From contig JAITEL010000060.1 of NCBI GenBank assembly GCA_031282065.1, forward strand, positions 1 through 36,499: DNA of 36,499 bases. The letters run 5' to 3'. Within the stretch, counting starts at the first letter, position 1. Each line of letters begins with the position of its first letter. Positions 16,479 to 24,324 of this stretch are shown here, piece by piece. Position numbers and translations under genes: made by a program. Under the pieces are notes generated by a model. That model was not told the DNA's origin. It searched no databases and saw nothing but the letters and a program-made list of their open reading frames with translations. The DNA is from Treponema sp. Lineage in GTDB: Bacteria; Spirochaetota; Spirochaetia; Treponematales; Breznakiellaceae.

Positions 16479-16561
16479 AGTGTCTCTATCCCAAGGGTTA
16501 GAGTGTCTCTACCCCAAGGCTTAGAGTGTCTCTACCCCAAGGCTTAGAGTGTCTCTACCTC
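16447..16561. repeat. 23-bp minisatellite with dyad, five copies
   Basis: Five 23-base units begin at 16447, 16470, 16493, 16516 and 16539. The consensus begins AAGGCTTAGAGTGTCTCTA and ends in a C-rich run; each unit contains the perfect dyad TAGAG-TGT-CTCTA. It is followed 36 bases later by copy B of the 75-bp dispersed repeat. Confidence 0.93.
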
Positions 16562-16596
16562 AAGGCAGGGTGGAGACTCCCACCTTAGGCACAGGA

Positions 16597-16671
16597 GCAT
16601 TCACGCATCGGGGAGAGACGATTTCCGGTGTAGCGCAGATGGAAAGCAGGCTTCCCTGTTTGAGGAACTCC
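16597..16671. repeat. Dispersed 75-bp repeat, copy B
   Basis: Same orientation and length as copy A at 10921-10995, with 12 mismatches and no gaps, five of them clustered at positions 31-40. It lies between the 23-bp array and aat; it does not have copy A's downstream inverted repeat. Confidence 0.85.
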
Positions 16672-16766
16672 TGCTCTCCCCTCCAGGTTGATGGTCTATG
16701 CGTTTATCCTGGGCTCATAGAAAAAATGATAGGCAAAGCCCTGGGGCTATGCTAGACTCTCTGACT

Positions 16767-17498
16767 ATGGATTTCGGTCTTCGTTATACCGCCTCTGGGC
16801 ATGTGTTTATTTCTCCTGAGGATGACCTGGATGCCCTGGTAGATGCCCTGGTGGAAACAGATTATGCCCAAGAATTTTGCCTGGCTTTGGACTTTGATCC
16901 CCGGTTTATCGCCGCGCTTATGGCAGCGGGTTTCCTCGTTATGTCTACGGAACTTTCCGCGGATGCTTCGAGCCACCCGGTGGGCGAACCGAGCTTTCTC
17001 CTGCTCCCCAAACTCCACCTGATACGGTCGGTACTCTTTTTTTCGGATCTCCACATCAAGAAATCAGTTAAACCCCTTTTGCCCCGGTATGAGCTCAGAG
17101 TAGATACGGACTTCCAGGGTATCATGGAACGTTGTGTTCATATCCACGGTGACGCCTGGCTTACCCCGCCCCTGCGAGAGAGCCTCACCCGAATACGGAC
17201 CTGTCAGGATCTCCAGGTCAGGCCCATCTCCTTTGGGGTGTACCGGAATGGGGAGCTTAAAGCAGGAGAATTCGGGGTTTTGGCAGGCCGGGTGTATACC
17301 AGCTATTCGGGGTATTATGATGAGAATTCTGCGGGAACCGTGCAAATGGTCCTCACTGCGCAATATCTAAAGGAGCAGGGCTTTGCCTTCTTTGATCTGG
17401 GGATGCCTTTGGACTATAAAGATACCCTGGGAGCCTGTAACCTAGAGCCGCAACGCTTTGTAGCGCTGTTCCGTGCTGCCCGGGACCCCGGTATATAG
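16767..17498 (+). CDS. aat: Leucyl/phenylalanyl-tRNA-protein transferase family protein
   Basis: Aat adds Leu or Phe to proteins with N-terminal Arg or Lys, marking them for ClpS/ClpAP. The 243-residue product has the family order: GFLVMSTEL near residue 53, LHLIRSVLFF near 79, HGDAWLTPPLRESL near 128, the GNAT-like core GVYRNGELKAGEFGVLAGRVYTS in outline near 158-180, and GFAFFDLGMPLDYKDTLGACNL near 212. The usual W-W-S-P tract of the acceptor pocket is not kept, so it is divergent. ATG 16767 is chosen for alignment with the family and because TGC-TAGACT (16750-16758) lies eight bases upstream; no ribosome site is seen. Confidence 0.78.
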   Translation: MDFGLRYTASGHVFISPEDDLDALVDALVETDYAQEFCLALDFDPRFIAALMAAGFLVMSTELSADASSHPVGEPSFLLLPKLHLIRSVLFFSDLHIKKSVKPLLPRYELRVDTDFQGIMERCVHIHGDAWLTPPLRESLTRIRTCQDLQVRPISFGVYRNGELKAGEFGVLAGRVYTSYSGYYDENSAGTVQMVLTAQYLKEQGFAFFDLGMPLDYKDTLGACNLEPQRFVALFRAARDPGI

Positions 17499-17641
17499 CC
17501 CCAAGCTGAGGAATAAGAGCATCCTTTCCCCCCTGTTTCTTTGGGTATTCTGACAAGCTTGTCGGGAGATAACCGGCAGCGTTGATGGGGGATAGCCATT
17601 GATGAGGAACGAAAGGGCCGCCTTCCGCTACGCCCACCGCA

Positions 17642-17808
17642 GGTGCGCCCACGGCAGGTGAGAAGGGATGTGCGCCGTATTCCTTCAGTGCGCCGCCCAC
17701 TGCTATGCTCACCGCAGGTGCGCCCAGGGCAGGTGAGAAGGGATGTGGCCGTATTCCTTCAGTGCGCCGCCCACTGCTATGCTCACCGCAGGTGCGCCCA
17801 GGGCAGGT
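17642..17808. repeat. ~75-bp tandem repeat, about 2.2 copies
   Basis: This is the main content of the 351-base gap between aat and pilZ. Units start at 17642, 17717 and 17791 (75 and 74 bases apart). Each starts GGTGCGCCCA and runs through GAGAAGGGATGTG, GTATTCCTTCAGTGCGCC and CACTGCTATGCTCACCGCA. The two complete units are nearly identical, indicating recent duplication. The array ends seven bases before the pilZ -35 element. Confidence 0.9.
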
Positions 17809-17814
17809 GTGTCA

Positions 17815-17842
17815 TTGACAAAGGATATTCAATAATCATAAT
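17815..17842 (+). promoter_or_regulatory. pilZ promoter
   Basis: A perfect TTGACA (17815-17820), a 16-base spacer and CATAAT (17837-17842). The ATG of the PilZ gene lies seven bases further on. Confidence 0.7.
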
Positions 17843-17849
17843 AAAGACT

Positions 17850-18203
17850 ATGCAAGAACGACGAAAAGATATCAGATATCGTACCCTTGGGCGAGTTCGT
17901 ATTCCCGCGGTTTTTGAGGGAGATATGCTCTTAAAGGATCTCAGTATTACCGGCTGCCGTATACAATGCGCCAAGCATATTCCTATACAGCTCAACACCC
18001 GGTATACCATTCAGATTATCCCGGAACCGGTGGTAAAAACCGGTTCCTTTGAATTGATCGTTGAATCCCGCTGGATCCATCCCCGGGAGGATTCCTATGA
18101 AGCTGCTTTTATGGTAGTGGAGTCTCCTAAAGGAAAGCAATTTGAGAGTTATGTAGATTACCTTGCGTGGCGTTCTAATCCAGAACCAGATACTACGCTC
18201 TAA
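17850..18203 (+). CDS. PilZ-domain protein (putative c-di-GMP receptor)
   Basis: The 117 residues are a single PilZ domain. The start MQERRKDIRYRTLGRVRI has the R-x3-R-type arginine motif (QERRKDIRYR) and LLKDLSITGCRI near residue 28 corresponds to the D/N-x-S-x-x-G motif; together these bind cyclic di-GMP. A single-domain PilZ protein usually works by binding another protein. ATG 17850 fits the domain start and follows the promoter directly, with no ribosome site. The RlmM-like gene follows 28 bases later. Confidence 0.88.
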   Translation: MQERRKDIRYRTLGRVRIPAVFEGDMLLKDLSITGCRIQCAKHIPIQLNTRYTIQIIPEPVVKTGSFELIVESRWIHPREDSYEAAFMVVESPKGKQFESYVDYLAWRSNPEPDTTL

Positions 18204-18231
18204 ATAGCTTGGCTTCCTTATTTGATACCCC

Positions 18232-19167
18232 ATGATGCTTACTCCCCTTAGGGGTCAGGTGTATGAGCGGCTTGAGGCATTTGAAGATCACCTGCAAATG
18301 GAACTCGGGCTCAGGGCTGCCTCCTTTGGGCCTTTGTATTACCTGGACCATCCTGAGGGAATAGGGCAAGATGCTTGTTTCTGGAACCAGAATAGGTGGC
18401 TGCGCCCCTTTCGGCTTAGTTTTGGCTCCATTAGCGAGGCGGTTACTGCCCTGCGGGATATGCAGCGGAATTGGGCACCTCGCTTATTCACCCAGTTCCG
18501 CCGGGGCGCGTTGATTCAGTCTCAATTACCCTTTCTTTCCACTAAGCCTCGGACTTTTCCTTGGCTTGTGCCCGATACACCGGTAGGGGCCTGGACCTTG
18601 TTGGATGCCCATACCCTCATCGGTTCGACGCATTGTTCCAGCCCTTTTCCAGGAGGGGTCATTAGCTTTGAAGAGGATAAGGAAGGGCCCCCAAGCCGGG
18701 CCTATCTTAAGCTCTGGGAAGCCCTGGTACGCTTCAAAAAATGGCCGGGGCCGGGGGATCGCTGTCTGGATGCAGGAGCCAGCCCAGGAGGCTGGACCTG
18801 GGCATTGGCCCGGCTTGGGGCAGAAGTCAGTGCGATAGACCGCGCTCCCCCGGCAGAGCGGGTACTGGCCATGCCGGGGGTCCGCTGGATAAAACACGAT
18901 GCCTTCACCCTCAAGCCGGAAGACATAGGGCCCCTGGACTGGCTCTTCTGCGACGTGATCTGTTACCCCCCCAGGCTCTACGAATGGATCCAGCGCTGGC
19001 TTGCTTCCGGCTTATGCAGTAACTTCATTTGCACTATCAAGATGCAGGGGAAACCGGATCTTGAAACCCCCCGGCGTTTTGCGGCCATCCCCGATAGTAA
19101 GGTGGTCCATTTGTATCATAATAAGCATGAATTAACCTGGATATGTGGTGCAGGGAATGTTCCCTAG
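18232..19167 (+). CDS. RlmM-like (FtsJ-fold) 2'-O-ribose RNA methyltransferase
   Basis: The 311-residue product has an N-terminal substrate-binding half and a C-terminal Rossmann methyltransferase. The SAM-binding loop is CLDAGASPGGWTWALARLGA near residue 178, followed by AIDRAPPAERVL, the acidic LDWLFCDVICYPP near 238 and CTIKMQGKP near 273. The positions fit the K-D-K-E tetrad of 2'-O-methyltransferases. RlmM methylates 23S rRNA C2498 in E. coli; the target here is inferred only. Two ATG codons lie in tandem at 18232, with no ribosome site; it is probably expressed with pilZ. Confidence 0.8.
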   Translation: MMLTPLRGQVYERLEAFEDHLQMELGLRAASFGPLYYLDHPEGIGQDACFWNQNRWLRPFRLSFGSISEAVTALRDMQRNWAPRLFTQFRRGALIQSQLPFLSTKPRTFPWLVPDTPVGAWTLLDAHTLIGSTHCSSPFPGGVISFEEDKEGPPSRAYLKLWEALVRFKKWPGPGDRCLDAGASPGGWTWALARLGAEVSAIDRAPPAERVLAMPGVRWIKHDAFTLKPEDIGPLDWLFCDVICYPPRLYEWIQRWLASGLCSNFICTIKMQGKPDLETPRRFAAIPDSKVVHLYHNKHELTWICGAGNVP

Positions 19168-19191
19168 ATACGGGTGCTGATAGCGGGTCTC

Positions 19192-20007
19192 TTAGGTGAA
19201 TAGGGTTTCCTTTCTCCAGTTACTTGGATTTCCCGGACCAACCCATTGATTAAGGGCAAAATTGCCGTAAAGACTTTGGGTGATGAATCTTTTTGCCAGG
19301 GCAACCGCGTCATACACGGAAAGTCCCCGCGCTAAACCCGCGGCTATTGCCGCGGATGAGGTACACCCTGCCCCGTGGGTCCAACTGGTGTGTATCAAGG
19401 GGGCCTCCAGCAACGCGAAGCTGTTCCCGTCATATAACAGGTCAATCGCCTTTGTTTGCTTAGGTAGTTTTGAACCGCCTTTTATAAATACATGAGCTGC
19501 CCCTTTATCAAAGATGATACGGGCAGCTTCTTTCATTTGCTCAATTGTTGCAATAGGGCTTACTCCAGAAAGCTGTCCTGCCTCAAACAAATTGGGCGTC
19601 GTTACCAGGGCCAGGGGAAGCAGTTCTTCCTCAATGGCGGTATTGAGTTCAGGATTCAGGGCTTCGTCGTTTCCTTTACACACCATCACCGGATCAAGCA
19701 CATAGTTCTTGATGTGATGGGCACGTATATAGTCACGGGTCAAGGCTACCGCATAGGGTGTTCCCAACATGCCGGATTTTGCCGCCACCACTCCTACGCC
19801 CTTAAAGATAGTGTCCAACTGTGCCTTAAGCGCCTTTTCATCTACGGGAAACACCTGATGGGCCCAATGGTTTTCCGGATCCATGGTGGCAATAAGCGTT
19901 ACCCCTGCCATACCATAGAGGCCGTATTCTTCAAATGTTTTTAAATCCGCCTCAAGACCAGCCCCGCCTGAAGCATCTGAACCAGCAATAGTTGCAATCT
20001 TAATCAT
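19192..20007 (-). CDS. pdxK: Pyridoxine kinase (PdxK of the ThiD-like type)
   Basis: This 271-residue ribokinase-fold enzyme begins KIATIAGSDASGGAGLEADL. ThiD and PdxK of this group share that start, but DPENHWAHQVFP near residue 45, DPVMVCKGNDEAL near 108 and the C-terminal FALNQWVGP agree with the B. subtilis pyridoxine kinase PdxK as remembered. The active-site HGAGCTSSAA lies near 211. It phosphorylates B6 vitamers to PLP precursors; hydroxymethylpyrimidine kinase activity is possible. AAGGAGT lies six bases before the ATG, a clear leadered start. The gene stands alone. Confidence 0.86.
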   Translation of the reverse strand: MIKIATIAGSDASGGAGLEADLKTFEEYGLYGMAGVTLIATMDPENHWAHQVFPVDEKALKAQLDTIFKGVGVVAAKSGMLGTPYAVALTRDYIRAHHIKNYVLDPVMVCKGNDEALNPELNTAIEEELLPLALVTTPNLFEAGQLSGVSPIATIEQMKEAARIIFDKGAAHVFIKGGSKLPKQTKAIDLLYDGNSFALLEAPLIHTSWTHGAGCTSSAAIAAGLARGLSVYDAVALAKRFITQSLYGNFALNQWVGPGNPSNWRKETLFT

Positions 20008-20106
20008 AGCTACTCCTTAGGGTTATAACATATAGTTTTTGTAGGGCTTATACAATGCGGTCAATCCTGCTTTTTTTTTCTTGATGAACCGAGTAGACTT
20101 GAGGGT

Positions 20107-20571
20107 ATGGGAATTATTGACCGTCTTGGAAATGTGATACGAAGCTATCTTAATGATGAACCTGAAGATCCTTGGGGAAAATCCTTCCAAAGCAGAGGGC
20201 ACTTAGGTGAGGATCCGGATATGCGAGCGGCCTTTGAAGAACTGGATGACTATCTTCAGTGGAAGCCAGGCAGAAAGGAGGGTTTCTCCTTTGATACCGG
20301 TACTTTTAGGAGGGCATCGTCGTTTACCGGGCCTGAAACTGCCCAAGGGGTTCCTGAATCCCTGAAGCAGGATTTTGCGGAACTGGAAGTGCCCCTGGGG
20401 GCCTCCCCGGAAGTGTGTAAGGCCGCCTATAAAAAGCTCCTCAAAATCCACCATCCTGACCGCCATGCAGGGCATCCGGGAAATATGAAAAAAGCCACTG
20501 AGAAGTCCGCCCGCTTGAATACCGCCTTTGATCGCATTGAACGGTGGCGGCAAACCGGGAAGGTGGAATGA
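20107..20571 (+). CDS. Small J-domain (DnaJ-like) protein
   Basis: The first ~95 of 154 residues are unrecognised and rich in acidic and glycine residues. The C-terminal ~60 residues are a J domain: LEVPLGASPEVCKAAYKKLL, then IHHPDRHAG with the essential HPD, then a helix with KSARLNTAFDRIERW. It should stimulate an Hsp70 ATPase; a C-terminal J domain is less common than an N-terminal one. TAGACT (20094-20099) lies seven bases before the ATG. GAGGG sits only two bases before it, too close to serve well as a ribosome site. Confidence 0.85.
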   Translation: MGIIDRLGNVIRSYLNDEPEDPWGKSFQSRGHLGEDPDMRAAFEELDDYLQWKPGRKEGFSFDTGTFRRASSFTGPETAQGVPESLKQDFAELEVPLGASPEVCKAAYKKLLKIHHPDRHAGHPGNMKKATEKSARLNTAFDRIERWRQTGKVE

Positions 20572-20583
20572 AGAAGCCGGACC

Positions 20584-20867
20584 CTATACGGTGGGCGGAC
20601 CGGTCAAGGCTACCTTTTGATACTGTTCGGTACAGTATGCGATCTTATGGGTAAGCTTCTGGAGGTACCGCGGCATCTCTTCGATTTGGTTTTCCACCGC
20701 TTTCTTGTGTTCCTGTAACAGGGCACAACGCTGCGGTAAGGTGCAGATCCTGCTCTGAATACCGGCTCCCGTACATACTGGGTAACAAGCCCTTGTTTTT
20801 ATAATACCGTAAGACATACGGCGCCTAAGGCGGTCTTCTCTGCTACCTGCTTAATCGTAAAAAACAA
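20584..20867 (-). pseudogene. Decayed MerR-family regulator (two frameshifts and an internal deletion)
   Basis: Reading the three minus-strand frames in turn rebuilds a MerR protein. From TTG 20867 (AAGGAG six bases upstream) comes FFTIKQVAEKTALGA, the first helix-turn-helix. In a second frame comes LRYYKNKGLLPSMYGSR and then YSEQDLH, the MerR wing. In a third frame comes LPQRCALLQEHKKAVENQIE and then LQKLTHKIAYCTEQYQ, the dimerisation coil. The 35-50 residues normally between wing and coil are missing. A 77-residue open frame covers the last part but is not a real gene. The ribosome site overlaps the end of the potassium-channel gene, so the regulator was probably co-transcribed with it. Confidence 0.8.
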
Positions 20868-20877
20868 AGTCTGCTCC

Positions 20878-21705
20878 TTATTCGATTTCTTTGCCGCAGT
20901 GGGGACAGACCTGTTTAGCCCCAGGGCTGCTTGTTTTGGGAACCGCCTCCTGTCGGGCCTGTTCTTCCTTGCTTATGGCCTTGATAAACCCTGAGCTGAT
21001 GATACCCGCAGGGAGGGCCACGAGGCCTATACCTAAAATAGCGATCAAGCCGCTCAGGACCTTGCCGATGTGGGTAATGGGATAGACATCACCGTACCCA
21101 ACCGTGGTGAGCGTTGCCACGGCCCACCAGAGGGTGGCAATGATATTGGGAAATTTGTCCGGCTGAGCGGCATTCTCCACATAGTACATCACCGATGCAG
21201 CGAGTAAGAGCATGACGCCGGTCATAAAGACCGTGGTAAGGATCTTCTCTTTTTCCCCTTTGAACACCTGGGCGATGAGTTCCACCGCGTTATTGTACCG
21301 GTTGAGCTTGAGGATCCGAAGGAGGCGGAACAAGCGCAGGATCCGAAGCACCCTCAGATCCACCCCCACAATAAAGGGCAAGTAAAAGGGCAAGATCGCA
21401 CACAAATCGATAAGCGCCATAAACGACAGGATATACCGCAGGTAGGGAAAACGCCGAGACGGGTATTTATAGGGAGCGGTCCATAAGCGTAAACCGTATT
21501 CCAGGGTAAATATCCCAATGGACAGGTATTCAAAGATGCTTAACCCCCGCGTAAGCAGAACCGGCAGATCATTAAAAGAACTGATAATCACCGCCACGAT
21601 GTTAAGCACGATGATGAGGATGATCCCATAGTCCACTACAATGCTGAGGGTATCCCCCGGCATGCCCCGTTCAAGGATTTCAAAAACCCGTTTTCTCCGT
21701 ATCAT
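20878..21705 (-). CDS. Voltage-gated potassium channel (six-helix, KvAP type)
   Basis: The 275-residue protein has a voltage-sensor segment with evenly spaced arginines, LRVLRILRLFRLLRILKLNR near residue 118, and the potassium selectivity filter TTVGYGD near 192 between the last two helices. This layout (S1-S4, pore loop) is that of bacterial Kv channels in the inner membrane. The C-terminus ends with CPHCGKEIE, one half of a zinc ribbon. ATG 21705 is chosen because GGAGGAG lies four bases upstream; an in-frame GTG at 21723 is less likely. The decayed MerR gene follows directly. Confidence 0.93.
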   Translation of the reverse strand: MIRRKRVFEILERGMPGDTLSIVVDYGIILIIVLNIVAVIISSFNDLPVLLTRGLSIFEYLSIGIFTLEYGLRLWTAPYKYPSRRFPYLRYILSFMALIDLCAILPFYLPFIVGVDLRVLRILRLFRLLRILKLNRYNNAVELIAQVFKGEKEKILTTVFMTGVMLLLAASVMYYVENAAQPDKFPNIIATLWWAVATLTTVGYGDVYPITHIGKVLSGLIAILGIGLVALPAGIISSGFIKAISKEEQARQEAVPKTSSPGAKQVCPHCGKEIE

Positions 21706-21741
21706 ACGCTCCTCCGCAGACACTCTGGACAGGAAGATCCC

Positions 21742-23526
21742 TTAGGGTGCCGCCTTTTCCTTGATCTTGTTCCAGGTATCCCTAAGTCCCACGGTCCGGT
21801 TAAATACGGGCTTGTGCGCTCCCCCTTCTTCCTGGGTATCGGGGTCCCGGACAAAGTAGCCGAGCCGCTCAAACTGGAAGCGGTCCCCTGCACAGGCCTC
21901 CCCAAGACAGGGTTCGCCGTAGGCTAAGGGAATCACTTCCAGGGACTGGGGATTGAGCATATCTATAAAGGAAGCCCCCGGGGGAACTTCCATAGGCCGC
22001 TCCACCTTAAAGAGGTAGTCATAGAGGCGCACCTCCAGAGGAATGGCATGGCTACAGGCTACCCAATGAATGGTGCTCTTCACTTTCCGGTTGTTCTGAG
22101 CATTCCCCCCACGGGTCTCCGGGTCATAGCGGGCCCGGACCTGGGTGATCTTCCCGGTACGCGGATCCTTATCAAAGCCTGTGCAGGTAATGATGTAGCC
22201 GTAGCGCAACCGCACCTGATTACCCGGATAGAGCCTGAAGTATTTAGGCGGAGGGACTTCCGCAAAGTCTTCTGCTTCGATCCACAGTTCCCGGGAAAAA
22301 TGAAGCCTACGGCTACCGGCAGCAGGGTCTTCAGGGTTGTTCATGGCTTCCAGTTCCTCTTCCCTAGGGCTTTCCCAATTCTCGATGATGAGCTTCAAGG
22401 GCTTAAGGACCGCCATGACCCGGGGGGACCGCTTGTTCAGGTCTTCCCGCAGGCAGTACTCCAAAAACGCGATGTCTACCATGCTGTCGTTTTTCGCGAT
22501 GCCGATCTGGGTAATGAAACTGCGCAGCGCCTCTGGGGTGTAGCCCCGCCGCCGCAAGCCCGCGATGGTGGGCATCCGGGGATCATCCCAGCCTGCCACG
22601 TACTTTTCCTGGACCAGCTTCAGGAGATAGCGTTTGGAAAGAACCGTATACGTCAGGTTAAGCCGGGCAAATTCGATCTGCCGTGAGGGAAAGGCCTCTG
22701 CTTCCTGGATGAACCATTCATAGAGGGGTCTATGGATCTCGTATTCCAGAGAACACAGGGAATGGGTGATCCCCTCTTTGGCATCTGAGAGGGGATGCTG
22801 GAAATCGTACATGGGGTAGATGCACCAGGCGGTTCCGGTCCGGTAATGGGTGTCCCGCCGGATCCGGTACATCACCGGGTCCCGAAGGAGCAGATTGGGG
22901 CTTGCCATATCGATCTTAGCCCTGAGGGTCTTGGCGCCGTCCGGGAATTCCCCCCGCCGCATACGGGCGAACAGGTCCAGGTTCTCCTCCACGGTCCGGT
23001 CCCGGTAGGGACTGTTCCTGCCCGGCGGGGTGTAGGTGATGGCGCTTTTGTCTTCCACCGCGGTTCCCCGGTATTCGCTTATGGCCTCTTCTGAAAGGTC
23101 ATCCACATAGGCCTTACCCTTCTTGATGATCTTCACCGCAAGCTCATAGAGGTACTCATAGTAATCCGAAGCGTAGTACTCCCGGTCTTTCCAGTCAAAG
23201 CCCAGCCAGCGGATATCCCGCTTAATGGCTTCCACATAGGAGCTATCCTCTTTTTCCGGGTTGGTATCGTCAAAGCGCAGGTTACACCGGCCCGCGAATT
23301 GCTCGGCCATAGCAAAATCCACCATCAGGGCCTTGCAGTGGCCAATGTGAAGCCAGCCGTTAGGTTCTGGAGGGAAGCGGGTATGCACATAGGTATAGCG
23401 GCCGGTACGCAGATCTTCGGTAATAAAGTCGGCGATGAAGTTTGCACCCATGCCGCGACGGGAGTTTGCCGCCTCGTGAGCAGCGGCAGGAGCACGGGAA
23501 ACAATAGGGTCTTGGGTTTCACCCAT
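21742..23526 (-). CDS. glnS: Glutaminyl-tRNA synthetase
   Basis: This 594-residue class I synthetase charges tRNA-Gln directly. The HIGH box is in [17 protein letters not shown] near residue 51 and the KMSKS equivalent is VLSKRYL near 298. The C-terminal beta-barrel anticodon domain begins after ~360 and keeps the normal length. The N-terminal extension of bacterial GlnRS is short, ending in [20 protein letters not shown] lies seven bases before the ATG. Presence of GlnRS means a direct route for Gln-tRNA; the Glu-tRNA amidation route cannot be judged from this window. Confidence 0.96.
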   Translation of the reverse strand: MGETQDPIVSRAPAAAHEAANSRRGMGANFIADFITEDLRTGRYTYVHTRFPPEPNGWLHIGHCKALMVDFAMAEQFAGRCNLRFDDTNPEKEDSSYVEAIKRDIRWLGFDWKDREYYASDYYEYLYELAVKIIKKGKAYVDDLSEEAISEYRGTAVEDKSAITYTPPGRNSPYRDRTVEENLDLFARMRRGEFPDGAKTLRAKIDMASPNLLLRDPVMYRIRRDTHYRTGTAWCIYPMYDFQHPLSDAKEGITHSLCSLEYEIHRPLYEWFIQEAEAFPSRQIEFARLNLTYTVLSKRYLLKLVQEKYVAGWDDPRMPTIAGLRRRGYTPEALRSFITQIGIAKNDSMVDIAFLEYCLREDLNKRSPRVMAVLKPLKLIIENWESPREEELEAMNNPEDPAAGSRRLHFSRELWIEAEDFAEVPPPKYFRLYPGNQVRLRYGYIITCTGFDKDPRTGKITQVRARYDPETRGGNAQNNRKVKSTIHWVACSHAIPLEVRLYDYLFKVERPMEVPPGASFIDMLNPQSLEVIPLAYGEPCLGEACAGDRFQFERLGYFVRDPDTQEEGGAHKPVFNRTVGLRDTWNKIKEKAAP

Positions 23527-23559
23527 AGGGTCCTCCTTATGCCTTTGTAGGGAAAGGGA

Positions 23560-24159
23560 TTAAAAATTAGTTAGGTAACATAGGCCGATGAGGAGTATGG
23601 CTTTCAGGCACTCTCTATCCACGGGACGGTCTTGGGTGAGCTTTTGCAACTGGCCAATCTGCTCTCCATACCACCAAAAGAGCCCCATCTGGGTATCAAT
23701 GCGAAAGGTATACTCGGTAAAGTCTTCTTTATGGCTTTGGGCGCCGAAGAACAGGTAGGCCAGTTCCTCCAGGATGCGGCTAAAATCCGTGAGGGCTTCC
23801 GCGTACTGTTCTTGTTCTATGGCAGCGATAAAGGGCAGGACGCGGTCTTGCAGCCGTTCTTTATAGCCTTCATCGTCCTTTGCAACCCAGGTCTTTTGAA
23901 TCAGCAGATCCAGGTTATTCTGAAAATGGTTGAGGAAATGAGGCATGGTATAATGCTCGTGAACAGGGGGGGTGTTGGCGCTGGAACCTTCCAAAAGGAG
24001 GGTATAATCCGAGGCTATCCCCAAAATACCGGCAAAAGCCTTGGCAGCCTGGATGCTTGGCCCGCCTTCTGGGGGAAATCCTTCGCATGGGAAGAGCGCC
24101 CGTGCGATCTGCCGGTATTCTTCAGGAACTTTAAAGATGCTGGGGGAACTACGTAACAT
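23560..24159 (-). CDS. Hypothetical protein, mostly helical
   Basis: No family was recognised in these 199 residues. The sequence looks soluble and helical, with a glutamate-rich middle (AIEQEQYAEALTDFSRILEE near residue 111) and an aromatic stretch (MGLFWWYGEQIGQLQKL near 158). No signal peptide or membrane helix is evident; the C-terminal ILLIGLCYLTNF is short and hydrophobic. ATG 24159 follows a perfect -35 (TTGACA) and a weak -10 by six bases, and there is no ribosome site. glnS lies 34 bases downstream and has its own ribosome site. Confidence 0.7.
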   Translation of the reverse strand: MLRSSPSIFKVPEEYRQIARALFPCEGFPPEGGPSIQAAKAFAGILGIASDYTLLLEGSSANTPPVHEHYTMPHFLNHFQNNLDLLIQKTWVAKDDEGYKERLQDRVLPFIAAIEQEQYAEALTDFSRILEELAYLFFGAQSHKEDFTEYTFRIDTQMGLFWWYGEQIGQLQKLTQDRPVDRECLKAILLIGLCYLTNF

Positions 24160-24165
24160 AGTGTA

Positions 24166-24194
24166 ACCATGCTGAGAAAAGCAAAAATTGTCAA
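24166..24194 (-). promoter_or_regulatory. Promoter of the hypothetical gene upstream of glnS
   Basis: TTGACA (24194-24189), a 17-base spacer and CATGGT (24171-24166). Initiation seven bases after the -10 falls on the A of ATG 24159. The -10 matches the consensus poorly. Confidence 0.5.
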
Positions 24195-24221
24195 CCGAGA
24201 GAAAGACCGTGTACAGGGATA

Positions 24222-24262
24222 GCCCCCGGCTGAGGAGGGAAAGGCTCAGGCTTCCCGGGGGC
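24222..24262. other. Long GC-rich inverted repeat between divergent genes
   Basis: GCCCCCGG (24222-24229) pairs with CCGGGGGC (24255-24262), and inside it CTGAG pairs with CTCAG. It lies between the promoters of the hypothetical gene and nth. It could be a protein site or a cruciform; there is no U-tract. Confidence 0.6.
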
Positions 24263-24324
24263 GTATCAAAGCAGTCCGGGGGTACACCGGTGATTTTTCC
24301 GGGCTTTTAGGGTACAACAAGACT

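Noticed and set aside
16447-16561. CRISPR array
   Set aside because: Units are adjacent with no spacers, only 23 bases long, and no cas gene is present. The same applies to the arrays at 8512, 27354 and 32121.
16549-16755. 68-residue plus-strand frame after the 23-bp array
   Set aside because: Most of it is repeat sequence, and it runs into the aat promoter; no ribosome site was found.
24222-24262. Terminator between the divergent genes
   Set aside because: The hairpin lies upstream of both genes, not downstream, and lacks a U-tract, so it is listed as an inverted repeat only.
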